Of a stretch of 64,000 bases of DNA, positions 8,512 through 17,098 are shown piece after piece. Each line of letters starts with the position of its first letter. Position 1 is the first letter of the stretch. Origin of the DNA: Cohnella sp. WQ 127256. GTDB lineage: Bacteria; Bacillota; Bacilli; Paenibacillales; Paenibacillaceae. The DNA lies in assembly GCF_024519285.1 (NCBI RefSeq), contig NZ_JAMZCY010000010.1, forward strand, positions 1-64,000, in the 5' to 3' direction. Position numbers and translations under genes: made by a program. The notes beneath the pieces were generated by a model. It saw only the letters and a program-made list of their open reading frames with translations, searched no databases and was not told the DNA's origin.

Positions 8512-8626
8512 TGTAAATGACAGGAATTCATGGTAAGAGTAGAGAAAGATAATAAGATAGATACTAACAGTAACTCCGACAAATTTTGTCGAAAACTATT
8601 CCAGCGTCGGGACGGGGGGTCGCGTC

Positions 8627-9457
8627 TTGGACTATTTTGCCGGGCTGACACTTAAAAATTCGATTAAAGATATCGCTGATGTGGTGATCGTAAGCTACAT
8701 CATCTACTTACTTATCAAAATGGTGCGTGGGACTCGGGCGGTTCAATTGCTTCGGGGAATCTTCTTGCTCGTGATTACTTGGGCATTGAGTACGTGGCTT
8801 AATTTGTATACGCTGAAATGGCTGATGAACCAGATGTTCACCTTCGGTGTTGTTACGGTTCTGATTATTTTCCAACCGGAGCTTAGAAGGGCTCTTGAGC
8901 AGCTTGGTCGAGGTAAGATTTTTACTCGATCATCACCAGAGGAGCAGGATACTAGTCATCAGATCAATGAAGTTATTAAGTCGGTTAATTATTTAGCGCT
9001 TAGAAAAATTGGAGCGTTAATTGTGTTTGAGCGGAATACGGGCTTGAATGACTATATTGAGTCGGGCATTAAGATGAATTCGAAGCTAAGCTCTGAGCTT
9101 CTAAGTAATGTATTTGTTCCTAATACACCTCTGCATGATGGTGCCGTTATTATTCGTGGCAATCAGATCATGGCAGCGGGCTGTTATTTACCACTATCGG
9201 AGAACCCGTTTATAAGCAAGGAATTAGGAACTCGTCATCGTGCTGCTATCGGTGTTACTGAGGTGTGCGATGCGATATCTGTCACAGTCTCGGAAGAAAC
9301 CGGACAAGTATCGCTAGCCATCAACGGTCAAATTGTGCGCGATATTAAGGAAGAGTCATTGATATCTAAGCTATTCGAGGAATTGCGTCCCCAATTCAAG
9401 GTTAAGACAACGGATTGGGCTTTCTGGAAACGGAAAGAAGGTGGCAAACGTGGATAA
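8627..9457 (+). CDS. cdaA: Diadenylate cyclase CdaA
   Basis: Makes the second messenger c-di-AMP from two ATP at the membrane. The 276 residues begin with three membrane segments (about 15-85), then the DAC domain with NTPLHDGAVIIRG (DGA motif near 171) and GTRHRAAIGV (RHR motif near 203), both catalytic hallmarks. Start TTG 8627 follows a G-rich site (GGACGGGG). The gene overlaps the next one (cdaR), its known regulator, and glmM/glmS follow. This is the classic cdaA-cdaR-glmM operon linking c-di-AMP to peptidoglycan precursor supply. Confidence 0.95.
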   Translation: MDYFAGLTLKNSIKDIADVVIVSYIIYLLIKMVRGTRAVQLLRGIFLLVITWALSTWLNLYTLKWLMNQMFTFGVVTVLIIFQPELRRALEQLGRGKIFTRSSPEEQDTSHQINEVIKSVNYLALRKIGALIVFERNTGLNDYIESGIKMNSKLSSELLSNVFVPNTPLHDGAVIIRGNQIMAAGCYLPLSENPFISKELGTRHRAAIGVTEVCDAISVTVSEETGQVSLAINGQIVRDIKEESLISKLFEELRPQFKVKTTDWAFWKRKEGGKRG

Positions 9458-10763
9458 GTGGCTAAATCACCCGATCGCATCGAAGCTGATTGCACTTGGA
9501 CTTGCGATATTAATGTGGGCAGTCGTTCATTTCGAACCGAATGATACGACGCCTAATAATGTGTCATCTCTGTACGATACGAAAGTAATTAACGATGTCA
9601 GTGTACAGCCGTATGGTTTGGATGAGAAAAAATACGTGCTGATCGGCTTAGAGCCACAGAAGGTTAACCTTACGGTTCGTGGATCCAAAAGCGCTCTAAA
9701 AACCGCGCAAACAAAAAACTATCGTGTGAAAGTTGATTTGAGAACGGTGGGCGAGGGAGAGCATACACTGCAGTTAGAAGAGGATCTGCCCGCAGGAATA
9801 TCAGCAACGTTGTCGCCAACTTCTGTGACAGTCCGAATTGAGTCTCTCCAGACGAAGGAAATGGAAGTCGAGATAAAGACGAAAGGCTATCCTGCCAAAG
9901 GCTATAAGCTAGGCACGCCTATCCTAACACCAAGTAACCGAGTGCACGTTACGTTACCTGAAAATTTATTGGCGGTAGTTGAAAGCGTTGGAGCTACGAT
10001 TGCGATTGATGGGGAGAAGGAATCCATTAAGAACAAGAGCGTAAAGCTAGCTGCTTATGACAAGGAAGGTAAAGTGGTCGAGGGAGCTGTTATTGATCCA
10101 GCAGTGCTCGAGGTTGAAATCCCGATTACAAATCCGTTTAAGATCGTTCCATTACAAATTAAATTAGTCGGTCATATGCCATCAGGACTAAGTATTGCTT
10201 CCTTCAAGTCTGATGTAGAGCAGGTAACCGTCTATGGACCACAGGATGCGCTGGACAAGATTGAATTTATTGATGTTAATGTTCAATTGGACGAGATCAA
10301 GAATTCAGGAAAGGTGACTGTTCCGCTGAAGATTGTGGCCCCTATTATCGAGATCTCTCCAGCAGAGATTAACATTAACATTGAGGTCCTTCTCTCCACC
10401 ACGAGGACTCTTGAGGGATTGCCTATAACTTTAAGTGGGTTAACCGAGGGGCTGAAGGTAACGATAACGGATCCTTCGTCGGGTAAAGCGGATATTGTCA
10501 TTCAAGGGGCTCCAGCCATATTGGATCGCCTGAGACCTGGTGATGTAGATGTTATCGCAGATCTTAGTGGTAGAGGTCCCGGCATTTACACAATACCGCT
10601 TGTCGTTAGTTTAGAACGATACATGGAGCAAGCGGGTGGCACGAAAACGATAACGGTAGAAATCTTGGATGAGGCCGCAACTGAGACGACGACTGACCCT
10701 GACAACCCTAATGGAGACATTATCGTTGAGGAAGGCGAAGTCCAGCCAACTGTGCCACAATAA
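9450..10763 (+). CDS. cdaR: CdaA regulatory protein CdaR (YbbR domains)
   Basis: A membrane-anchored extracytoplasmic protein, 437 residues, with one N-terminal membrane segment (SKLIALGLAILMWAVVHF) and then four YbbR-type beta domains (PxGLxxKKY..., VTVRGSKSAL..., VTVYGPQDALDKI..., IVIQGAPAILDRL). In Bacillus and Listeria CdaR binds CdaA and modulates its activity. I choose GTG 9450 because the product then begins MDKWLNHP like known CdaR and AAGGTGG lies seven bases upstream; a GTG at 9441 would add three residues. It overlaps cdaA by 8 bases, implying translational coupling. The acidic C-terminal tail (EEGEV) has no defined role. Confidence 0.92.
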   Translation: MDKWLNHPIASKLIALGLAILMWAVVHFEPNDTTPNNVSSLYDTKVINDVSVQPYGLDEKKYVLIGLEPQKVNLTVRGSKSALKTAQTKNYRVKVDLRTVGEGEHTLQLEEDLPAGISATLSPTSVTVRIESLQTKEMEVEIKTKGYPAKGYKLGTPILTPSNRVHVTLPENLLAVVESVGATIAIDGEKESIKNKSVKLAAYDKEGKVVEGAVIDPAVLEVEIPITNPFKIVPLQIKLVGHMPSGLSIASFKSDVEQVTVYGPQDALDKIEFIDVNVQLDEIKNSGKVTVPLKIVAPIIEISPAEININIEVLLSTTRTLEGLPITLSGLTEGLKVTITDPSSGKADIVIQGAPAILDRLRPGDVDVIADLSGRGPGIYTIPLVVSLERYMEQAGGTKTITVEILDEAATETTTDPDNPNGDIIVEEGEVQPTVPQ

Positions 10764-10793
10764 GATGAGAACGAAGGAGCAGGATAGTTTATT

Positions 10794-12134
10794 ATGGGGA
10801 AATATTTCGGAACAGATGGTGTTCGCGGTGTAGCTAATCAGGAGCTAACACCAGAATTGGCATATAAGATTGGTCGCTGTGGTGGAGTCGTATTAGCTGG
10901 AAAAGCTAAACGTCCTAAAGTATTCATTGGTTGTGATACACGGATATCGGGTGCTATGCTCGAAAGTGCTCTAACGGCTGGATTATTATCAATTGGAGCA
11001 GATGTCGTTAAAATAGGCGTCGTAAGTACGCCTGCTGTTGCTTACTTAACCCGTGTATTAGGGGCGGATGCGGGAGTTATGATATCGGCATCGCATAACC
11101 CTGTTGCTGATAATGGCATTAAGTTTTTCGGTGGGGACGGCTTTAAGCTTTTAGATGAGACTGAGCTGGAGATCGAACGCTTGATGGATGCTGAGGAAGA
11201 TACATTGCCTCGCCCAACGGGAAGCGGGATCGGTTCGGTCACAACGGATCTTGAGGTTAAGTCCATATATCTAAATTATTTGAAGACGACAGTAAGCCAT
11301 TCTTTTGCTGGTATTAAGCTTGTGTTGGATTGCGCACATGGTTCTGCCTTTGAGCTTGCTCCACAAATTTTCCGTGAGCTTGGAGCAGAAGTCATTGCGT
11401 ATGGAGCTGAACCAGATGGACTGAACATTAATGAAGGTGTTGGTTCAACTCATCCTGGGATGCTTGCTGCTAAAGTGAAGGAGCATGGTGCGGATCTTGG
11501 GCTCGCCTTCGATGGAGACGCGGATCGCTTGATCGCGATCGATGAGCATGGTGATGAAGTGGATGGGGACTACATTCTATGCATTTGCGGAGATGCTCTA
11601 CGCAGGTCGGGGCGCTTGGCGCACGATACAGTCGTTACGACCGTCATGGCGAACATTGGGTTCTTCAAAGCGGCGGAGACGTTAGGACTTCGTACAGCGA
11701 AGACTGCAGTAGGCGATCGCTATGTCATGGAAGAGATGGTTAACGGGGGCTATAACCTCGGCGGAGAACAGTCTGGTCATGTTATCTTCCTAGATCACAG
11801 TACAACGGGAGACGGCATCCTGACGGGCTTACAGCTGGTGGATACAGTTGTTGGCTCCGGGCGTAAGCTTGGCGAGTTGAAGAAAATGATGCGCAAATAT
11901 CCACAGGTGCTCGTAAACGTACGCGTAGCGGACAAATCCCGCTATCCGGGGAATACAGCAATAGCCGAGGCTGTCGCTGCTGCGGAAGCAGCTCTAGGCG
12001 ATAACGGACGCGTGCTGGTGCGTCCTTCTGGGACTGAAGCTTTGATCCGCGTTATGGCTGAAGGGCCGGAGCGGGAAGAAATCGAGCAACACGTTGCAGC
12101 TATCGTGGCCGTTGTTAAGGCAGAATTGGTTTAA
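10794..12134 (+). CDS. glmM: Phosphoglucosamine mutase
   Basis: Converts glucosamine-6-phosphate to glucosamine-1-phosphate for UDP-GlcNAc synthesis. The 446 residues match the family's length. Motifs: MGKYFGTDGVRG at the start, the phosphoserine loop GVMISASHNP near residue 100, the metal site FDGDADR near 240, and the C-terminal phosphate loop VRPSGTEALIRVM. RBS GAAGGAG. Third gene of the cdaA operon. Confidence 0.97.
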   Translation: MGKYFGTDGVRGVANQELTPELAYKIGRCGGVVLAGKAKRPKVFIGCDTRISGAMLESALTAGLLSIGADVVKIGVVSTPAVAYLTRVLGADAGVMISASHNPVADNGIKFFGGDGFKLLDETELEIERLMDAEEDTLPRPTGSGIGSVTTDLEVKSIYLNYLKTTVSHSFAGIKLVLDCAHGSAFELAPQIFRELGAEVIAYGAEPDGLNINEGVGSTHPGMLAAKVKEHGADLGLAFDGDADRLIAIDEHGDEVDGDYILCICGDALRRSGRLAHDTVVTTVMANIGFFKAAETLGLRTAKTAVGDRYVMEEMVNGGYNLGGEQSGHVIFLDHSTTGDGILTGLQLVDTVVGSGRKLGELKKMMRKYPQVLVNVRVADKSRYPGNTAIAEAVAAAEAALGDNGRVLVRPSGTEALIRVMAEGPEREEIEQHVAAIVAVVKAELV

Positions 12135-12187
12135 TAGCAACGGATCGAGCTACGCTGATATCGTTCGTATAGAAGTAAATGCTTATA

Positions 12188-12232
12188 TAACAACAAGCGC
12201 CCAGGTTTTGCGACTGGGCGCTTGTTGTTATA
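12188..12232. terminator. Long hairpin after glmM, possibly bidirectional
   Basis: A perfect 18-bp inverted repeat whose arms end at CAACAAGCGCCCAG and CTGGGCGCTTGTTG, with a nine-base loop. T-tracts are weak on both sides, so transcript-end processing is as likely as strong intrinsic termination. Confidence 0.65.
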
Positions 12233-12325
12233 TTGGTGAGGTACTTCGTTATCATTCACACTCGGGTAGACTTGTATCTGAGAAGGTTACGAACAGGAGT
12301 GACGTTGCCCGCTACCCTTTAGAAG

Positions 12326-12401
12326 GATAACGTTATGGCACGGTGCTATTTCAGCACGAGTGACACATTTCGGCACAATAGAGTGATGCCATAACGTTAT
12401 C
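12326..12401. repeat. 76-bp palindromic repeat, copy 1
   Basis: Bounded by perfect 15-bp inverted ends GATAACGTTATGGCA/TGCCATAACGTTATC. A diverged copy starts 114 bases on (12440). Its right arm, read backwards, shares 25 identical bases with a repeat at 41161. Non-coding. Confidence 0.85.
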
Positions 12402-12439
12402 ATCTCAATATGCTCCCGAAATGATCTCCATTCTAGGAA

Positions 12440-12513
12440 ATAACGTTATAGCACGGCGCTATTTCGGCACGAGTGACACATTTTGGCACAATAGAGTGAT
12501 GCCATAGCGTTAA
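12440..12513. repeat. Palindromic repeat, copy 2
   Basis: Same layout and core (GGCACGAGTGACACATTT) as the copy at 12326, with a few substitutions in both arms (ATAACGTTATAGCA, TGCCATAGCGTTA). Confidence 0.85.
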
Positions 12514-12703
12514 AATTTGATCTAATGCGATTGCCCTGAAGCGCCAGCCATTCGTAACTGAATACATGAACTCCGCGCTTAGTCGTAAATGCTGTCCACA
12601 AATAGAAAATTACGGTGTAAAGGTTGCAACTCATTTTCAAAACGAATAAGATAAGGGATGACTCTAGAATGGAAGGGCAGGGTAGAAGTTTTTAAGCATA
12701 TTA

Positions 12704-12890
12704 GCGCCAGAACTTGTTGATGCTTAGAGTAATGTCGAAGGGCAAGGATCAGGAACGGGAAAGCTGATTCGAGCGCAAAGCTTCTACATTAGGTCTATGT
12801 AACCGACAAGTTGACGAGGTGGGGGTGTTCGAAATATTCGGCGGGGACCTCCCGGCTTATCATCGGAGCCGACAATCGGAACACAAAACG
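12704..12890 (+). ncRNA. glmS ribozyme (glucosamine-6-phosphate riboswitch)
   Basis: Self-cleaving RNA activated by glucosamine-6-phosphate that lowers glmS mRNA. The conserved blocks are present: TTA/GCGCCAGAAC with cleavage expected between A12703 and G12704, AAGTTGACGAGGTGG at 12809-12823, and the TTCGGCGGGGACCTCCCGG pseudoknot segment near 12838-12856. The apical part of P1, 12718-12805, is about 88 nt and forms its own stem (TAATGT/ACATTA region), larger than in the best-studied examples. The 3' boundary is approximate; about 215 bases of leader follow before the gene. Confidence 0.93.
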
Positions 12891-13104
12891 CTTAGGGCAA
12901 CCAGGCGTACAAAAATCCGATACGATGATTCAAAGAAACAACGTAGGATGTCCAGCGACCTGAACCGGTCGCTTGAGGGGCATAACGTGGGATGTTAGGG
13001 GAGAGCGGAAACCCCTTATTTGATAACGGCTTGTGCCGCTCATTCGGCTTGGTTGCGGGATCTCGGATCAAATTTGAGAAACCAAAACGGAGGCTTATAT
13101 AAAT

Positions 13105-14937
13105 ATGTGCGGAATAGTTGGATATATAGGAAATAGAGACTCACAACCGATCTTGCTAGAAGGTCTTAAGAAGTTGGAGTATCGGGGCTATGACTCGGCG
13201 GGTATTGCAGTGTTTACAGAGCAAGGCCTGGAAGTCACGAAGACGGTAGGTCGCTTGGTAAACCTGGAGAACAAATTGGGCGGAGAGCCACTACGCGGAA
13301 CAGTCGGAATCGGGCATACTCGCTGGGCGACGCATGGTAAACCTTCGGATGTAAACTCTCATCCTCATACGGACAATTCGTTGAAATTTTCCGTCGTGCA
13401 TAATGGGATTATCGAGAATTATTTAGAGCTTAAAGAAGAGCTTGTGCGTGCGGGTCATCGTTTTCTGTCGGAGACGGATACGGAAATTATCTCCCATCTG
13501 ATCTCAGTGGAGTACGAGGGTGACATCGTTAAGGCTGTACAGCGTGCCGTCAAAAAAATGCGTGGAGCATTCGCACTTGGTGTGCTGACAGAGCATGAGC
13601 CGGATCGTTTGGTTGCGGTGCGTTACGCTAGTCCTCTTATTATCGGTATTGGAGATGGAGAGAAATATATCGCATCTGATATTCCAGCGATTCTGGAGCA
13701 TACGCGGGATATTTACATTCTCAATGACGGGGAGATGGCTGTTCTGACACGTGATGGTATCGAGCTACTCACGATGGAAGGCAATCCGATTTCCAAAGAT
13801 ATTTTCCATGTGGATTGGGATTTGATGACGGCTGAGAAGGCTGGTTTCGATCACTTTATGCTTAAGGAAATCCATGAGCAGCCTAAGGCTTATCGGGATA
13901 CAATGCTTGGGCGCATTAGCGAAGATGGTCGTTCCGTGGTGCTACCGGAGCTTAAGATTACAGCTGAGAAGCTTAAAGGCATTAATCGTGTTCATATTGT
14001 AGCTTGCGGTACCGCTCTGCATGCGGGACTTGTTGGGAAAAATGTAATTGAGCAATTGGTGCGCATTCCAGTAGAGACGGATGTTGCATCGGAGTATCGC
14101 TATCGTTCGCCGATCATTACGCCGGATACGTTGGTTATTGTTGTCAGCCAATCTGGGGAAACAGCGGATACGTTAGCTGCTCTTCGTGAGGCTCAACGTT
14201 GCGGTGCTCACGTACTAGCGATTACGAACGTAGTTGGTAGCTCCGTAGCCCGTGAAGCGGATGACGTTATCATCACGCTTGCTGGACCAGAAATCGCGGT
14301 AGCTTCCACCAAAGCTTACTCGTCTCAGCTGATTGCTTTCTCCCTATTTGGATTGTACTGGGCACAGGTAGTTGGAACGCAGGATGAGGCGGCAGTTGCT
14401 CACGTTCTTGCAGCAATGGAGGCATTGCCAGAGCAAGTGGAGAAGATTCTGGGTCAATCGGAAGTGATTAAGAAGGTTGCGGAATCGATCACTCATCATA
14501 GCAGTCTGTTCTTCATTGGTCGGGGTATCGACTATGCGGTGGCAATGGAAGGCTCGCTGAAGCTGAAGGAAATCTCGTATATTCACTCCGAAGCTTATGC
14601 TGCGGGAGAGCTCAAGCACGGTACGTTGGCGTTGATCGAAGAAGGAACGCCAGTTATCGCGCTCCTCACGCAAGAGGACCTCTACGAGAAAATGCTTAGC
14701 AACATTAAAGAAACGAAAGCTCGCGGAGCTGACGTCCTTGGCATAATCAATGAAGGTCACGAGCAAGAGGTTGCTAAATCGGTCGATCGCCAGTTTGCGA
14801 TCCCTCGTACTTTGCCTTTGCTGACTCCAGCATTGTCGGTGGTGCCATTGCAGTTGTTGTCCTACTATGCTTCGCTGGCTCTTGGTCATGATGTTGATAA
14901 GCCGAGGAATTTGGCTAAGAGTGTTACGGTGGAGTAG
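13105..14937 (+). CDS. glmS: Glutamine--fructose-6-phosphate aminotransferase
   Basis: First step of UDP-GlcNAc synthesis: fructose-6-phosphate plus glutamine gives glucosamine-6-phosphate. It has 610 residues. The N-terminal glutaminase domain begins MCGIVGYIG with the catalytic Cys2 and carries EYRGYDSAG and GHTRWATHG. Two SIS sugar-isomerase domains follow (SQSGETADTL near residue 350; GRGIDYAVAMEGSLKLKEISYIHSEAY near 475), and it ends DKPRNLAKSVTVE, the family's invariant tail. RBS GGAGG. Controlled by the ribozyme in its leader. Terminator at 15006. Confidence 0.98.
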   Translation: MCGIVGYIGNRDSQPILLEGLKKLEYRGYDSAGIAVFTEQGLEVTKTVGRLVNLENKLGGEPLRGTVGIGHTRWATHGKPSDVNSHPHTDNSLKFSVVHNGIIENYLELKEELVRAGHRFLSETDTEIISHLISVEYEGDIVKAVQRAVKKMRGAFALGVLTEHEPDRLVAVRYASPLIIGIGDGEKYIASDIPAILEHTRDIYILNDGEMAVLTRDGIELLTMEGNPISKDIFHVDWDLMTAEKAGFDHFMLKEIHEQPKAYRDTMLGRISEDGRSVVLPELKITAEKLKGINRVHIVACGTALHAGLVGKNVIEQLVRIPVETDVASEYRYRSPIITPDTLVIVVSQSGETADTLAALREAQRCGAHVLAITNVVGSSVAREADDVIITLAGPEIAVASTKAYSSQLIAFSLFGLYWAQVVGTQDEAAVAHVLAAMEALPEQVEKILGQSEVIKKVAESITHHSSLFFIGRGIDYAVAMEGSLKLKEISYIHSEAYAAGELKHGTLALIEEGTPVIALLTQEDLYEKMLSNIKETKARGADVLGIINEGHEQEVAKSVDRQFAIPRTLPLLTPALSVVPLQLLSYYASLALGHDVDKPRNLAKSVTVE

Positions 14938-15005
14938 GGTGTTACGCACTTTAAAAATGATTGTTCTTAAACAATAAAGTCGTTGAGTTTACAATAAAGT
15001 TGATT

Positions 15006-15043
15006 AACAACTCCCTGGTGCAATGCGCTAGGGAGTTGTTTTG
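15006..15043 (+). terminator. Intrinsic terminator of glmS
   Basis: Stem AACAACTCCCT/AGGGAGTTGTT followed by TTG; short T-tract. Confidence 0.75.
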
Positions 15044-15169
15044 TAACCTGCGTTACAGAAAATTAATAAAAAATGCAGTTACACTATGTTGGAGACGTAA
15101 TTTCCGTGAGGCTGTTTTTGAATGGTAGGATAACCAAAGATAAAATTTAGTGAAGGACGGTTTAAAGTG

Positions 15170-15339
15170 ATGAAAAAAACTTATTTGTACTACTTGTTTT
15201 TGTATTAATTGTATTCAGCGTAGCTGCATTACCTGCAGCTGCGAATCAGTAAGTAAACAAGGGAAGGTAACAAATACACCAATCTACGTTGATGGCAAGA
15301 AAACAGAAGCGGAAATTCTATCGATTTCGATTATTAATT
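15170..15339 (+). pseudogene. Broken secreted protein gene, probably copper-amine-oxidase-N-like, cut by an IS
   Basis: After GAAGGA, ATG 15170 opens a frame that shifts at the A run into a clear signal peptide (NLFVLLVFVLIVFSVAALPAAA). A stop follows, and in another frame comes KVTNTPIYVDGKKTEAEIL, which resembles the start of the stalk domain found in Paenibacillus copper-amine-oxidase-N proteins. At least two frame changes are needed, and the frame ends where the IS begins (15340). I see no continuation beyond the IS. The family call is tentative; that it is a decayed exported-protein gene is well supported. Confidence 0.6.
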
Positions 15340-16390
15340 GGTTCTGTCAAATCTTTTGTGTAAACTCTCTTAGTGCTCCCCCCCCACCCAAGGGGGATTT
15401 TATCGTAAATGCTGTCCGATACGATCCGGGAAGAACATGGAAAGCTGCAGCAGCATTTGACCCCAATTCTGTACTCGGCCCGTCCATTTTCGTTTTACAT
15501 ACATCGTGGCCAGGTATAACAATTTAAGCAGTGATTCGTCCGTTGGAAAGATGCTTTTACCATTCGTTACTTTACGTAGTTGACGGTGGTTACTTTCAAT
15601 AATGTTAGTAGTGTAGATAATTTTTCGAATCTCTGCGGGGTACTTGAAGAAGGTCGCTAGCTCGTCCCAGTTATTACGCCAGGAACGGATAATGAGCGGG
15701 TATTTGCTTCCCCAGATTTACTCAAAACGATCTAGCTCAACAAGAGCTATCTCCTCATTAACGGGTTTGTAGATGGGTTTCAGATCAGTTGTGGCCTTCT
15801 TCAAATCCTTATAAGAGACGAACCGAGTCGAGTGGACAGCTTGTAGCGGCCGATTCTGCAACTCCTTAATAAGGGGGATGATCTTGTTCGTGACGTTGGA
15901 GATGAAGGTTGGAGAGACCTCAACACCATATTGATTTTGTAAGTGATCTTGGATCTCACGGGTGCGGACACCTCTGGCATAGAGGGCAATAATTTGGTCT
16001 TCAATACCGGTTACATTGGTTTGGTGCTACTTCACGACAAGCGGCTCAAAGTCACCTTCACGGTCACGAGGAACCACGATCTCTTGCTCCCCGTACTCAC
16101 TGGTGATGCTTTTATTGCTCTTGCCATTCCGGCTATGGTCATTTGTTTGTTCTGCATTTCATGTTTCTGTAGCCCAAATGTGCATCCATCTCTACCTCTA
16201 GCATCTCTTGTATCGTCTCGGCAAAAAGATTCTTTAATGCATTTTGAGCGTCCTGGGCAGATACCAACTTGTTATCTTTAATAAACGCTCGGTGTTGCTG
16301 CTTGTCCATAATCCCATGTGTTCTTCCCAACCTCTCTTATACTTCCATTTTAATGGGTTTAGGAGTTTACACATTCTATTTTACAGACTC
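15340..16390 (-). mobile_element. Dead IS256-family insertion sequence
   Basis: About 1.05 kb bounded by imperfect inverted repeats: TCTGTCAAATCTTTTGTGTA at the left and, read from the right, TCTGTAAAATAGAATGTGTA, both continuing AACTC. It carries a decayed transposase on the minus strand. No target duplication is visible at either end, consistent with age or rearrangement. Confidence 0.8.
15400..16309 (-). pseudogene. IS256-family (mutator-type) transposase, decayed
   Basis: Read on the minus strand, pieces match IS256 transposases in order: MDKQQHRAFIKDNKL, NLFAETIQEMLEVEMDAHLGY, EYGEQEIVVPRDREGDFEP, TNVTGIEDQIIALYARGVRT, VSPTFISNVTNKIIPLIKEL, EEIALVELDRFE, IWGSKYPLIIRSWRNNWDEL and FFKYPAEIRKIIYTTNIIES. 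Frameshifts lie near HLGY, two in-frame stops interrupt (after EPLVVK and after ELDRFE), and about 100 residues between IKELQNRPLQ and FVSYKDLKK, where two catalytic acidic residues should lie, are deleted. It cannot be active. Confidence 0.9.
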
Positions 16391-16453
16391 TGCAGGACCA
16401 ATATTCATAGATCAGTGATAATTTGGACGAGGTTCTTTTTGCCTATCCAAGTA

Positions 16454-16470
16454 TTAGCACCATGTGCTAA
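16454..16470. promoter_or_regulatory. Palindrome overlapping a possible -10, upstream of the sce7726-like gene
   Basis: TTAGCAC-CAT-GTGCTAA is a perfect 7-bp inverted repeat that runs into TAAAATAAT, a plausible -10, about 50 bases before the start codon. It has operator-like geometry; no regulator is encoded next door. Confidence 0.35.
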
Positions 16471-16522
16471 AATAATACTATGCGAATTTTGCACGCGCAT
16501 TAAAATGGGGAGATGAGTGTTC

Positions 16523-17098
16523 ATGAAAACTCGGGATATTGATATACGTGTATGTCTTCATTCAATCCTTCGAAGAGAGCATGTTAACGAACCCGATACA
16601 TTAATTCTTGATGAGCTTGGTTTGTGCCAGGGAGATGCAAGAATTGATGTTGCAGTAGTGAATGGAGCAATTAATGGCTTTGAAATTAAAAGTGAAAGTG
16701 ATACTTTAGAGCGTTTGCCAAGGCAAAGCCAAATATATAATAAAATATTTGATACGGTAACTATCCTAACTGCGAATCGCTATATTGATGGGATTATTGA
16801 AATGACCCCGGAGTGGTGGGGTATAACTCGAGCGGAAATGGATGAAGATGGAGTCGTAAATTTTATTTCAGTACGTGAGCCAAAGCAAAATAATGAGATT
16901 GATTGTTTTGCTCTATCTCAATTGCTGTGGAAAGATGAGGCTTTAAGGATATTAAAGGAAAGAGGCTTGCAGAAAGGACTATTGAGCAAGCCTCGAAATG
17001 TGCTATGGGATGCTTTGGCAAATAATTTGCCTTTAAACGAACTGCAAGATGAGGTCCGCAAAACTCTTAAGGCAAGGTCACGTTGGAGAGATCATTAA
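16523..17098 (+). CDS. sce7726-family protein, probable PD-(D/E)XK nuclease
   Basis: 191 residues from ATG 16523 (GGGGAG ten bases upstream; a GTG at 16517 is also in frame). The middle reads RIDVAVVNGAINGFEIKSESD, an Asp then E-x-K pattern (Asp near 41, Glu near 54, Lys near 56) on a beta-hairpin, as in PD-(D/E)XK nucleases. The layout matches the sce7726 family as I know it: short, N-terminal helix, SE-D tail, YDTVTILTANRYI-like core. Its neighbour, tail to tail with a 32-base overlap, is a beta-family protein, a pairing typical of this family. Function is unproven; the context suggests phage defence or a phage-derived nuclease module. Confidence 0.72.
   Translation: MKTRDIDIRVCLHSILRREHVNEPDTLILDELGLCQGDARIDVAVVNGAINGFEIKSESDTLERLPRQSQIYNKIFDTVTILTANRYIDGIIEMTPEWWGITRAEMDEDGVVNFISVREPKQNNEIDCFALSQLLWKDEALRILKERGLQKGLLSKPRNVLWDALANNLPLNELQDEVRKTLKARSRWRDH

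Noticed and set aside
12094..12330. Frame running from the end of glmM through the long hairpin
   Set aside because: It reads across the terminator-like hairpin and repeats, with no ribosome site.
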